This document shows positions 1 through 11,480 of a stretch of 64,000 nucleotides of DNA, piece after piece; the stretch's first letter is position 1, and each line of letters begins with the position of its first letter. Under the pieces are notes generated by a model. The model saw nothing but the letters and a program-made list of their open reading frames with translations, had not been told where the DNA came from and made no database searches. Both the position numbers and the translations under genes were made by a program. Source of the DNA: Owenia fusiformis (Eukaryota; Annelida; Polychaeta; Sabellida; Oweniidae); contig CAIIXF020000007.1 in the NCBI GenBank assembly GCA_903813345.2, forward strand, positions 38,858,671 through 38,922,670, written 5' to 3'.

Positions 1-3000
1 GTGTTGTTGTGCGAGACACCACAGCTTGGACTGTGGGGCGTGTGTGTGAGATTCTACCAGAGGCTGTAATAAATGAACAGTTCCTGAAACCATTGTTAAT
101 CTCACTTGTTGAAGGTCTCAACTCTGAGGCCAGGGTAGCAGCCAATGTCTGTTGGGTAAGTAAACACATTATTACATTCATTTGTTGAAGGTCTCAACTC
201 TGAGGCAACGGTAGCAGCCAATGTCTGTTGGGTAAGTAAACACATTATTACATTCATTTGTTGAAGGTCTCAACTCTGAGGCCAGGGTAGCAGCAAATGT
301 CTGTTGGGTAAGTAAACACATTATTACATTCATTTGTTGAGGGACTTACTTCTTGGGTCAGGGTAGCAGCCAATGTCTGTTGGGTAAGTAAACACATTAT
401 TACATTCATTTGTTGAAGGTCTCAAATCTGAGGCCAGGATAGCAGCCAATGTCTGTTGGGTACTTTGTACTAAGAAATACTGAACGAAGAATTTAGTTTT
501 TGTTGATGAATTTATCAGCACTCCCAATTGTACTGCACTTGATTTCCCTTTTGCCGAAACATAGCTGTTTCAGTAACAAGATCGCTTCAGTTCCGGTTGA
601 GGTATATCATAAATCATCCCAATCGGCACAAACATGTAAAAGCATCATATGTTTCTGGAAAACAAAGTGATTTTGCATGAAATAGTTCATGGGAAACATA
701 GCTGTTTCAGTAACAAGATCGCTTCAGTTCCGGTTGGAAAGTTTGGTAATACTTTTTACTTTTTCCTTGATTACTCGAGGTATATCATAAATCATCCCAA
801 TCGGCACAAACATGTAAAAGCATCATATGTTTCTGGAAAACAAAGTGATTTTGCATGAAATAGTTCATGGGAAATCAATTTATTTTCCTAGTCAATTTCC
901 TAGTTTGAAGAGTACAGTGACTGTACAGTGTCTTTGAATGACAAATGATTTTGTGTGACTTATGTGAATGTCAAGATTATTGAATCAAGCAGCTAACTTA
1001 AACACAATTTCTTATACAATCAAGCACATCACCAAAGAAATCAACTATTTATCAAAATAATATTTGTGATTGTTTCTACAGGTATTCTCTTTTTATTATG
1101 TTTACAGGCATTCTCCAGTTTGGCCGAAGCAGCATATGAACAAGCTGCCGAACAGACTGCCCAGGATCACCATGACGATAGTGTAGAACCACCCACTTAT
1201 TGCTTGTCATCATACTTCGAGCCAATCATAGAAAAGTTGTTGGAGACAACTGACAGGTTAGTTACCTTCAGCTTTTTTCATTCAATCCAAGAGAGTATAT
1301 TGATTTGTCCATTTGTCCTCATCCAATCCATTTGAGCCTATGGATTTGCCCATTTCTCCACAATATTTTTTCACCATTAGTCCAGTTACAGATTTGTTAC
1401 ATATCTTTACAGACCTGATGGCAATCAACACAATCTGAGGAGCGCAGCTTATGAGGCCCTTATGGAACTTGTCAAAAACAGCCCTAAGGTATGTACATGT
1501 ATGTTGTAAAAGCTGTATATCTGAACACCTCTCAGGTCTGAATACTTCTCGATGTGAAAGCTTTTTCTCTATCCCATTTTTATGTCACCACCAGAAGTGG
1601 TGACATCATATTGTTATTATAATCTCAACTCCTCTGTGGACGTCATTTGGTGTCTGTAAAAAATTGGGTGTGTATTTCTATCATATACTCCTGTACACAC
1701 TGCAAGTCATTTGTGGCATTTGAAGAGATGTTCATGAATGGTTACTTTTTGAGAAAGTAATTATAATGATTATTAAAAAAGGCACCTACTAAAAGGATAT
1801 ATCAGGGCCCAGGCTAGGCTAAGTTAACATTTTGGTGATCTCAACAAGGTGCAATTTGCATGTTATATTATGATTAATTCAATTCACTTATTTTTTCCTG
1901 CTTTAAAACTTTACAATAAATTGTTTACTTATATGAACATGACTTGATGTGATTGTTCATTTAAATGACAATTCTGAGAGTATACTAGCATTCCTAAGTG
2001 CCATGTTATTTCTCTCTTTCAGGATTGTTACTTCACAGTACAGAAGACTACCATGGTGATATTAGAGAGGTTACAACAAGTCATACAGATGGAGAGTCAT
2101 TTGCAGTCCTCGTCAGATAGAGTCCAATTTAATGACCTACAGTCATTGCTTTGTGCAACATTGCAGGTTTGAATTAGATATTTGAAAGACTCACACGACA
2201 TTAAAAACTATGAAAAAAAACTATTTACTTGAAGTGACCTATTTGCATTTTGCATGCTAACTTAATTCAGCAAATATATCCCACGCGACTGACTTATTTT
2301 TCAAAGAGTGCAAAAAATGATATGCCTGAACTAAATAATTAATATCTCAATAACTACTGAATGAATCTGGATAAAATTTTCACAAACAGAAGATAAATTG
2401 GCCTGGCTCATGAAAAAAATGTTCTCATGAATTTTTTACTTAAATAAACAGGACTGGGTATAAATATATCATGAATACTCCTCCGGAATCCGCCGCTTCG
2501 CCCCTGTGGAGATTCAACGTCTGGTCAGAATCCAAAACTGAATTTGCAGCGATCGAATGTTCATTTTTCAGTTCAGAAAATATTTTTTATTTCTATTTTC
2601 GATGACCATTATTGGCTTCCAAGAGCCTAAAGAGCTCGAAATCGCAATCCATTTCCTCCACATGTTTGTTGTGATCGTATTTGGCCGCCATTTTGTACGA
2701 TTTGTTCACTAAAAACGACTTAAACACTGTTTAAATCGTTGAATTGAGAAATATTTTTCGAAACATCGCCATTTCTAGGTCAACAGGAAGTCCCCACGTA
2801 AGGACTAAATAAATCGGGCAATCTGATTGGATCATAAGACCGGCGGGAAAAAGTTAAGTTTTTGAAAGTTTAAATTCGACTGGAGTCGCCGGCAGTTGCC
2901 GGGGATTGATAAGCACGGGCGACTACGCTCGCCGGTAGCATGCTAAAGGTTAAACTGACTTACCAATTCTTGAACCAATGAATCCAATATTTGTATATTA

Positions 3001-6000
3001 TTTCTAGAGTGTTCTACGTAAAGTAACACCTGAGGATGCCCCCAAGGTGTCGGATCCCATCATGCTGGCTCTCCTGCGAATGTTTGAAGGTGCAGGACAG
3101 GCAGGGGGAGTGCAAGAGGATGCCCTGCTTGCAGTGTCAACACTAATAGAAGGTAACTATATTAACCACAATAGGTAACTATAGTAGTGCAGTCAGAATG
3201 AGGGTTTGGGCGTGCGTTCAGAGGGATTTTATGGGACATAATTTTTCATGTTGCTAGTATGATTTTACATATTTTTATGGATTATTAGATCTTAGTTTTT
3301 CAGCTTTTAGATTTTGTGGCCATTTTACCCCCCATGGGCTATAATTTGGACCCCTACTATAAAATTGGGCTAGAACTCCAAAAATACTAAGTAGAATGTA
3401 TCCAAATTACTAAGATATATTTGTATAGGCTAACTGAATATATGATAAAAATTTCAAGTCACATGGTGAAGTGGTTGCAATGAAAACGGATAAAACATAC
3501 CCTTCAGGTGTTGATTTTCAGGCCATTTTTTCAAAAATGATAGAGTCATTTCATGCATATTTTATCATCATTGTGTTAGGAAAGGTTAAAATATGAATAG
3601 AAAACTTCTATAATATATTACCAACAAACTTATATAAAGATTAGTCCACAGGATCTCAGATTTTGGCCTTATATGGGTCCATGATTTATACAGGGGCCTA
3701 TTTCACAGATTCGAACCCCCACATTGGATGGATGCTATAACTTTTGAAATAAGGGAAATACAGGTCTCATTTTTCAGATCTTCATAAATGACTGGTTTTA
3801 AGTACTGTATCATACTTTGGGAGCTGTTATGTGATTGGTTGCTATGGTAACCAGGGTTTTATGGAAATTCGGATCCCCACATTGGATGGATGTTACTATT
3901 TTTAAAATAAGGAATATAGGTGTCTCATTTTTTCAAGTCTTAGACAATGATTGATTTTAAGGATTGATTCAGACTTTGGGAGCTTGTATTAGACTGGTTA
4001 CCATGGTAACCAGGGTTTTGTTGAAATTCAGATCTCCACAATTGATGCATGCTATAACTTTTAAATACAGGCAGATACAAGTATAATATTTTCAGATCTA
4101 AAATAATAATAAAATGTGTATATTGTATTAAACTTTGGAAGCTAGGATTTACTTGGTTGCCATGGTCACTATGTTTCATTGTAATGGTAACTGTCGTTTT
4201 TGTTTTTAGATTCACCTTCATTCTAGATAGGTCAATACATGATATGAAATACCAAATTGCCATTTTATTCATAATTTTGGGATTTTTTCTATTTTATATG
4301 ATTTACATGCTCATGACTCAATAATACAAGAGATGCACAAATTGTTCGGCTCATAAAATATTAAATACTATACTAGTAAACAATACATGTACATTTATGT
4401 CTCACAATATTGCCTCATTCCATACCACTAGTTCTCACAAATATTCTGACTCCTAATTTGTTCATCTGTACTCATCATTACTTTTTCATTTTGCACAATT
4501 GCCTTTTGATTTAAATATCAACCATTTCTGTTGGAATGAAGGCTTGTTTTGACCATTTTGGAGAGGAGGATCCTCAGGGGATTTCATACATTCATGCAGT
4601 ATTGGGCTTGGCAGAATGGGTTAAGATTGGTCCCTTGGGGTTCACTGTATATAAAATTTGGCTGGGGTCCTAGGCTGAACCCTCAGATATCAATATGTTC
4701 CCATACCAATCTGTCAAATTTGAATGTATTCCCATACCAACCAAATTAATGCCCAAAAGCCATACCAAATGCCCAAATATAGGATCAATGTGATATCAAA
4801 TATCCAGATATAAAAACATGGCCATTCAAAATGTCTAATGCCCCAAGAAGAAGGCAGATCTTTCAGGAAAACAACCCAAAAACAACCTCATATACCTCAT
4901 ATTAAGGATATATACTAGATCAATGCCATATTACAAGTGAGGGGTAACATATTTTCCAAGACCATTCTCATACCAGTAAGTGGAAAAATCTGACCATTGC
5001 CATACCTCAAGTCATAATTTGGAGGACATTCTCATTTCTCATGTCAGATCCTAAAATTTAGGTCTATTGCCATACCAAATGTCTGAAGTACCCCACCTGA
5101 GCCAAGGATCCCCTCAAGGTTTATATAAAGTGAACTCCCTGGGAGACTGGTGGGAATGTTTCCACTTCCACATATAGGATTTGTCATTCACCCTCTTCAA
5201 AGGTGGGAGAGTTCATCATTGGCTCCAAAGTAATTCATTGCATTACATTAGCTGCTATGAAAGCAGTCAAGGACCAATCTTGAAAGACAGGAAGAGTTGA
5301 AATGTCAACACCTTCATAAGAGAGGGTAGTACTGTTCTGTTTTGGAGAATATCTCATGTGAACCAGCTCATATCATAATCTATTGATGTCAGTTAAAAAA
5401 TGTATTTTTGTAATTTTGCTGTACTTTTGCAGGTGAACAATTCAACTTTGGATTTTATTGTGTCAGGAATTTCTATATTGTTTCCTATTATGAAGAAGAC
5501 AACGTTAAGAACCCCAACTTATGTGAACTCTGTCCCTTTAGATGTCAGAAGCTCAACCAAACCCCTGTAACTGCAAACTTAGGACGACGTACTGTGTGAA
5601 GCTATATTAGCCTTCAATGCGCGCGTTACTGAATCTGAACAAAAGAAAAATAAATCAACTGAAACTGAAGACAAACAATTCTTAAAGTTGTTTTCTTCAA
5701 TAGGAAACAATACAGAAATTCCTGAGACCATAAAATTCCAAAGTTAAATTGTTCATCTGCAAAAGTACAGCTGAATTACAAAAATAACTGCCACTATGAT
5801 GAGCTGTTTCACATGAGATACTAGTATTATCAAAAACAGAACAGTGCTGCCCTCACTTATGAAGGTGTTGACATTGCAACTCTTTCACATTTGAAGAGGG
5901 TGAATTATCAAACCTGTGTATGGAAACATTCCCACCAGCCTAAACCCAGCTCTACCAAGCCAAACACTGCATGAATGAACTATGAATTCCCCGAGGAATT

Positions 6001-9000
6001 ATTAGTACCAGAATGGTCAAAAATAGCTAAAATGATGAGTAAAAACAACTTAGTAGAATATGTGTGAGAACTAGTAGAATGGAATGAGGCAATACTGTCA
6101 GATATACATGTAAAAATGCTAAATTAGGAGTAAAATGATAATTTTGAGCAATTTTGTGTTCAAAGTTGTGTATTGACCATTCTCAAATGAAGGTAAATCT
6201 GAAATCAAAAATGAAGTTTCCATGACAATGAAACATGGTTACCATGGCAACCAAGTAAATTGTAACCTCCAAAGTCTGACACAATACACAAGTCGTATTA
6301 TTTTTTAAGTTCTGAAAAGCTGATATCTGTATCTGCTTGAATTTAAAAGTTATAGCATTTATCAATTGTGGAGGTCCAAATTTCAATAAAACCCTAGTTA
6401 CCATGGTAACCAATCAAGTTTCAGCTCCCAAAGTCTGATTGAATACTTAAAATCAATCATTGTCTAAGATCTGAAAAAATGAGACATGTATCACCCTTAT
6501 TTCGAAAGTAATAGCATCCATCCAATGTGGGGGTCAGAATTTCCCTAAAACCCAGGTTACCATGGCAACCAATCATATGCCAGCGCCCAAAGTATAACAC
6601 AATACTTAAAACCAGTCATTTATGAAGATCTGAAAAAATGAGAACTGTATTTCCCTTATTTCAAAAGTTATGGCATCCATCCAATGTGGGGGTTCGAATC
6701 TGTGAAACAGGCCCCTGTATAAATCATGGACCCATATAAGGCCAAAATCTGATATTCTGTGGACTGATTTTTACATAAGATTGTTGCTGACATATTACAA
6801 AAGTTTTCTATTCACATTTTAACCCTTCCTAACAGACTGGTGACAAAATATGCACGAAATGACTCTTTCATTCCTGAAAAATTGGCCTGAAAATTGACAC
6901 CTGAAGGGTATGTTTTATCCATTAACATGGCAACCACTTAACCATGTGACTTGAAATTGTTATCATATATTTAGTTAGCCTATACCAATATACCATAGCA
7001 ATTTGGAAACATTCCACTGAGTATTTTTGGAGTTCTAGCCCAATTTTATAGTAGGGGTCCAAATTATAGCCCATGGGGGGTAAAATCGCCACAAAATCTA
7101 AAAGCTGAAAAACTAAGATCTAATAATCCATAAAAATATGTAAAATCATACAAGCAACATAAAAAAATATGTCCCATAAAATCCCTCTGAACGCACGCTC
7201 AAACCCTCATTCTGACTGCACTATAGTAATCCACTCAGCACAAGTTTAAAGGAATATATATTATATTAAAGGAATGTTCAATCCAAAATGTGTGAAAATT
7301 GAAGCTATAAGCATTTTGGGAACCATTGTTGTTTGTTAACGATCCTGTTATGTTGCAAATGTTGTAGTGCTAGGTGAGGCCTTTATGAAGTACATGGATG
7401 CGTTCAAACCCTACCTAGCAATAGGACTGAAGAACCATGCTGAGTACCAAGTGTGTATTGCTGCTGTAGGCATTGTGGGAGATCTCTGTAGGGCTTTAGG
7501 CGACAAAGTGCTTCCGTTCTGTGATGAATTGATGCAACTTCTCATGGAAGACCTCAGTGTAAGTACCAACATCAGTGTCAGTACAAACATCAGTGTAAAC
7601 CAACATCAGTGTAAATCAGTATCAGTGTAAATCAGTATCAGTGTAACTACATGTAGTGCCAAATTAATGACGAAAACAGTTATATGAACTGATATAAGTT
7701 TAGTCTGTAGAAGTTATTGCAGTTAACAAAGTTTCACGAGTTTATCTTGTACATTTCAGAATAATGGCCTACATAGATCTGTCAAGCCTCAGATACTGTC
7801 AGTGTTTGGTGATATTGCCTTGGCCATTGGACCTGCATTTAAAAATTATTTGGAGGTTATCCTGAACACTCTCAACCAAGCCTCTCAAGTTACTGTTACA
7901 GACCAGGTAAGAAAAAATGAAAAAGTTAAATTAACTGATTCAGATTAATTTTATTAGCCACCTGCAGCGAAGGATTAACTCTGCGACTCGATAAAAAAGA
8001 ATTATCAAAGCTCATCAAGAATGGGCGATCTTGCACAGGTACTCATATAAGAACCTCAATGTCTGAATTTGGTTGGTGTTCGCATCTAAACTGAATGCTT
8101 GTCAGCCTTGTCAGGATGTATTGATGTATTGATAAAATGATGATGTTTATGTGAAGCAGATATGTTCTTGTAATTGGCCTAATACCCAACAATAAGTTGT
8201 CGGTTTAACTAAATCTATTACTAAGGACAACTATATTTTTCTTACTCGGGTGGCTATGATATGATAGTTTATGAAATGATAAATATACATGTAATATCTA
8301 ATAATAGGATGACTATGATATGATATGATATATTTTACTAGGATGACTATGATATGATATGTTATATTTTACTAGGATTACTATGATATGATATGTTATA
8401 TTTTACTAGGATTACTATGATATGATATGTTATATTTTACTAGGATTACTATGATATGATATGTTATATTTTACTAGGATTACTATGATATGATATATTT
8501 TACGAGAATGACTATGATATGATATATTTTACTAGGATGACTATGATATGATAGACTACTTAAATGAGCTGAGGGAGGCATGTCTGGAGGCTTATACTGG
8601 CATCATCCAAGGACTAAAAGGTGATATGACAACACCCTCTCCCACAGGTTAGTGGTGTTTACAGGCCAGGCCATGCCAAAGTTTTCCTCTGGTTCACACT
8701 CTCAAGAATTACACACATTGCAAGAATTAATATATGTACTTTCGAGAATGATCCATATCTTTATTTCAAAGATATTTTTAGCAATGGATAGTCAGAATTT
8801 TAGGGTATCTCTGGTATTAAAGTTATATATGGTCATAACAAATACACCTTTGTTCATATATGGTCATAACAAATACACCTTTGTTCATATATGGTCATAA
8901 CAAATACGATTCAAGTGCACCTGAAGTAGTTGATTTATCTCATATATTATTAGAAACAAAACTATAAAATATTTCTTTTGTTCTTTGTTTACACTTATAA

Positions 9001-10926
9001 GATGTTTGATGAGTTGATACAATTAGAACCTTGAGCTGAAGCTACTAAATAATGAGATGATATTGTAACATGTTATAATAACAAGTTATCTCTTTACTTA
9101 TCAAATGCCAGCTCCTCCTGAATTAACTTATAGGATGAACTACTTGTTCTTGGGTTGACAGCTAATACTTACATGCATTATCACATGTATTATATCATAT
9201 CTTCTTTCATATCTGTTGCCTTGAAACTTCAAAATGTCCACACAATTGGCAGCAATTCTGAAATTTCACTGATTTATGCTTTTTTATGTGCAAATTGGGG
9301 ATTTTTAACAGTAGAGTGTAAATATTATAACGTGACATATTTCAAATTCATGAATAATTGGTTCATTTGTGATTTGGGACTCTGTTTTCTATTAATAATA
9401 AAATGTATTCTTACCGACGTATGTGAATGGGTTTGTGTTTCAGCTGATGTCAACCTGATGTTGCCGCATATTGAACACATCTTTGGATTTATTGAGTTCA
9501 TTTACATGGATGCTGACCACAGTGACGGTTGCATTGCTGCCAGTTGTGGCATCATAGGGTAAGTTGTGACATAATGTGGTGAGTTGTGACATAATGTGGT
9601 AAGCTGTGACATGATGTGGTAAGCTGTGACATTATGTGGTAAGCTGTGACATGTAAGTTGTGACATAATGTGGTAAGTTGTGACATAGTGTGGTAAGTTG
9701 TGACATTATGTGGTAAGCTGTGACATGATGTGGTAAGTTGTGACATAATGGGGTAAGCTGTGACATTATGTGGTAAGCTGTGACATTATGTGGTAAGTTG
9801 TGACATAATGTGGTAAGCTGTGACATAATGTGGTAAGTTGTGACATAATGTGGTAAGCTGTGACATGATGTGGTTAGTTGTGACATAATGGGGTAAGCTG
9901 TGACATGATGTGGTAGGTTGTGACATAATGTGCTAAGCTATGCAATTCTAAGACCAGGCTGTGTTTAATTTTTTACAGCTGATGATGTTTAGAGCAGGAA
10001 AGACATAAAGGTGTCAGTTTTAGAAATGACTTTGTCAAACTGAATAATGTTGATGATAAAATCTAATAATTTGAATATTTTGAATAGCCAGTTTGGTTAA
10101 GTCTTACCTTACTTCAAAGGAAATCTACAAAAATGGGTGTATATGAAGGAATACACAGAATATGAGATGATTAGGAACTGATGGCTATATTATAATACAA
10201 TGGATCCATCACATTTTCAGTGATCTACTGGTGGCATTTGGACCCACTATCCTGCCAATGGTAGAGAAAGAAGTGATCCAATCTGTGCTAACCAAGGGAC
10301 GCAGGTCTAAGACCAACAAGGCTAAGTCACTGGCCAACTGGGCCACCAAGGAGGCTAGGAAATTAAAGAATGCACAGTCTTGGTGAGTGAACATTCACAA
10401 GTCCTGTTTTGGATTTGCTGTTTCTCATCCTTGTTAATAATTCACCATTCAAAGGTTTGAATAAGACCACCCACTTGGGGAGGGTTGGAAACTGGACATG
10501 CAGTGCTTTCCAAGAGGGAGGTATTTGATTTACTATTTCGTACTGGGAGTAGGGACTTTTCAAATGTATATTCCTATGTTTATATTTGACCAATTTGCTT
10601 GAGTGGTGTCCAATGTAAGATGCCTTATGTATTAAACACTATCATGCTTTTCAGAAGTTAAAAGTTTGTAAAAATTGCTTCATGAATTTGATTCTCGGTA
10701 AATTATTATTTCCACAATAATGTGAATGTTAAATAAGTAATATAATGCTTGAAGTGGTCAAATCATTGTTGTTCCCATCCTAAAATTGTACCAAATGAAA
10801 GGTGGAGATAAAATAGAAATGCAATCTAACATGAAAACTTCTTAAAATGAAAGAAACGCAATGGAATTATCAGCTGATCAAGAGAATGTTGAATTTTAAG
10901 AATATAATATCATTTTCTTTTCCAGA
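1..10926 (+). CDS. KPNB1: Importin subunit beta-1, C-terminal half (10 exons, 5' part outside window)
   Basis: Importin beta-1 is the HEAT-repeat receptor that carries importin-alpha/NLS cargo through the nuclear pore and releases it on RanGTP. Coding exons read from splice sites and continuity with the family: 1-155 (partial), 1108-1256, 1413-1488, 2023-2166, 3008-3152, 7368-7558, 7760-7906, 8536-8647, 9444-9558, 10221-10382, plus one base of the stop codon at 10926. Phases agree at every junction, giving about 464 residues, roughly half the usual 876. Recognisable stretches include [87 protein letters not shown] and [19 protein letters not shown], all typical of importin beta-1. The protein ends KLKNAQS, close to the usual family terminus. 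Several introns carry tandem repeats that start at the splice sites. Very sure of identity; exon edges are by eye. Confidence 0.96.
111..465 (+). repeat. 76-bp tandem array copying a KPNB1 exon end and its splice donor
   Basis: Copies start at 111, 187, 263, 339 and 415, so the period is exactly 76 bases with about 4.7 copies. The first copy is the last 45 coding bases of the first visible KPNB1 exon plus its donor GTAAGT and about 30 intron bases. The later copies lie in the intron and keep the exon-like part and, in four of five, the GTAAGT donor. Copy 4 is the most diverged at its start. Confidence 0.93.
557..870 (+). repeat. Direct duplication inside KPNB1 intron
   Basis: A segment of about 45 bases beginning GAAACATAGCTGTTTCAG is present at 557 and 693. 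A following segment of about 95 bases beginning AGGTATATCATAAATC occurs at about 600 and 778. The second copy has about 35 extra bases between the two parts. The copies are nearly identical, so the duplication is recent. No coding content. Confidence 0.85.
2450..2945. other. GC-richer block in KPNB1 intron, possible old mobile element
   Basis: Unlike the AT-rich intron around it, this stretch holds several CpG-rich words (CCGCCGCTTCGCCCC near 2490, GGCGACTACGCTCGCCGG near 2920). No ORF, TIR or target duplication was found. It may be a fragment of a dispersed element. Low confidence. Confidence 0.25.
3187..7221. mobile_element. 4.0-kb foldback (long inverted-repeat) element in KPNB1 intron
   Basis: The left arm begins GTGCAGTCAGAATGAGGG at 3187 and the right arm ends with its reverse complement at 7221. 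The two arms pair, with about 85-90% identity by eye, along at least 3187-4600 with 5950-7221, and again along 5150-5510 with 5690-5950, leaving a loop near 5510-5690. The element is flanked by TATAGTA at 3180-3186 and 7222-7228, a probable 7-base target duplication (5 bases if the ends are drawn slightly longer). No credible gene lies inside; scattered ORFs are under 115 codons. The superfamily is not recognised. Confidence 0.85.
4625..5146. mobile_element. Small insertion inside the left arm of the foldback element
   Basis: The left arm of the foldback element contains about 520 bases that the right arm lacks. The ends resemble an inverted repeat: GGGTTCACTGTATATAAA near 4638 against TTTATATAAAGTGAACTCCC near 5120. 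The interior is rich in repeated CATACCAAATG-type words. This looks like a second, smaller element nested in the first. Confidence 0.55.
7552..7640 (+). repeat. 16-18-bp repeat copying the KPNB1 donor after the 7368-7558 exon
   Basis: The exon end plus donor (CTCAGT|GTAAGT) is followed by about five further copies of CAGTGTAA with spacing 18, 18, 16, 16 and 16. The first is the real splice site. Later copies read GTCAGT, GTAAAC, GTAAAT and GTAAAT, so they are weakened donors. Confidence 0.8.
8297..8535 (+). repeat. About 30-34-bp array copying the acceptor and start of the next KPNB1 exon
   Basis: Seven or more units end in TTTTACTAGGAT plus (G/T)ACTATGATATGAT. The last unit is the true acceptor TTTACTAG|GATGACTATGATATG of the exon at 8536. 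Upstream units keep the TAG acceptor and the first coding bases (D-D/Y-Y-D-M). A looser first unit lies near 8247. Each unit is a potential 3' splice site. Confidence 0.88.
8835..8910 (+). repeat. Short tandem repeat, about 31 bp, in KPNB1 intron
   Basis: Three near-perfect copies of ATATGGTCATAACAAATACA followed by CCTTTGTTCAT. Confidence 0.8.
9559..9955 (+). repeat. 20-bp minisatellite starting at the KPNB1 donor after the 9444-9558 exon
   Basis: The unit GTAAGTTGTGACATAATGTG begins exactly at the donor and is repeated about 19 times with small changes (GTAAGC, GTGAGT, ATGATG). Most units therefore carry a donor-like GTAAGT or GTAAGC. Reading frames through the array give repetitive MSQLTT-type peptides, which are artefacts. 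Confidence 0.92.
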
Positions 10927-11480
10927 TACTGTGGGAAGGAGAAGAAGCCAGGAAAAGGCTTAGTGACAATAGAAGAGCTGTGAGACCCCACATGTGTGGA
11001 GATGAGACGCCACATGTGTGGAATGTCTAGAGATGTGTTAGTCTGACTGACTGTCTGAATGACTTGTTAGTGAATAATGTGCGCGAGTGTAAACATTAAA
11101 TGCGCGAATGAAGCAAGTGTATGTATGAGACGTTTGCGATTATGATATCATGACACATCATCTCATTTACATACTCAATTAGTCCCTAGAGGGGTATCAT
11201 TAGCCCCTAGAGGGGTATTATTAGCCCCTAGAGGGGGTATCATTCAATCAGCATTAAAATAGCCCCTTTTTGTCAGGTGGCTCTGTGAAACATACACAAA
11301 GTTTAATTGAATGCTGAAAATCTTGGTCTTATCACATTATGCAAATAAAATGTATGGATTTGGACTAAGAAAAGAAATGTTACGAATGCCATCCCCAAGA
11401 GAAAATTAGACATTCTCATGGACTACATGTTTCATATTTAACACTGGACTGATTCTGTGATCTAAATGCAATGAAATAAA
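10926..11480 (+). other. KPNB1: KPNB1 terminal exon and 3' UTR
   Basis: The last intron has a good donor (GTGAGT at 10383) and a pyrimidine-rich acceptor ending at 10925. The exon after it is almost entirely 3' UTR, because the stop codon TGA is completed by its first base. AATAAA polyadenylation signals lie at 11344 and 11475; the second is the likelier end. The stretch contains a three-copy GC-rich short repeat with core CCCCTAGAGGGG near 11190-11245. An open frame of about 18 codons ending in a stop at 10981-10983 lies here but is out of frame with the spliced coding sequence. Confidence 0.7.

Noticed and set aside
9155-9562. 135-codon plus-strand ORF as a separate gene
   Set aside because: Only its last 38 codons are real: they are the KPNB1 exon at 9444-9558 read together with intron sequence.
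9552-9886. Two minus-strand frames of 64 and 84 codons
   Set aside because: They are read entirely from the 20-bp minisatellite.
10926-10983. KPNB1 ending in YCGKEKKPGKGLVTIEEL
   Set aside because: The frame does not match the spliced reading frame; the stop comes at the junction, where the family also ends.
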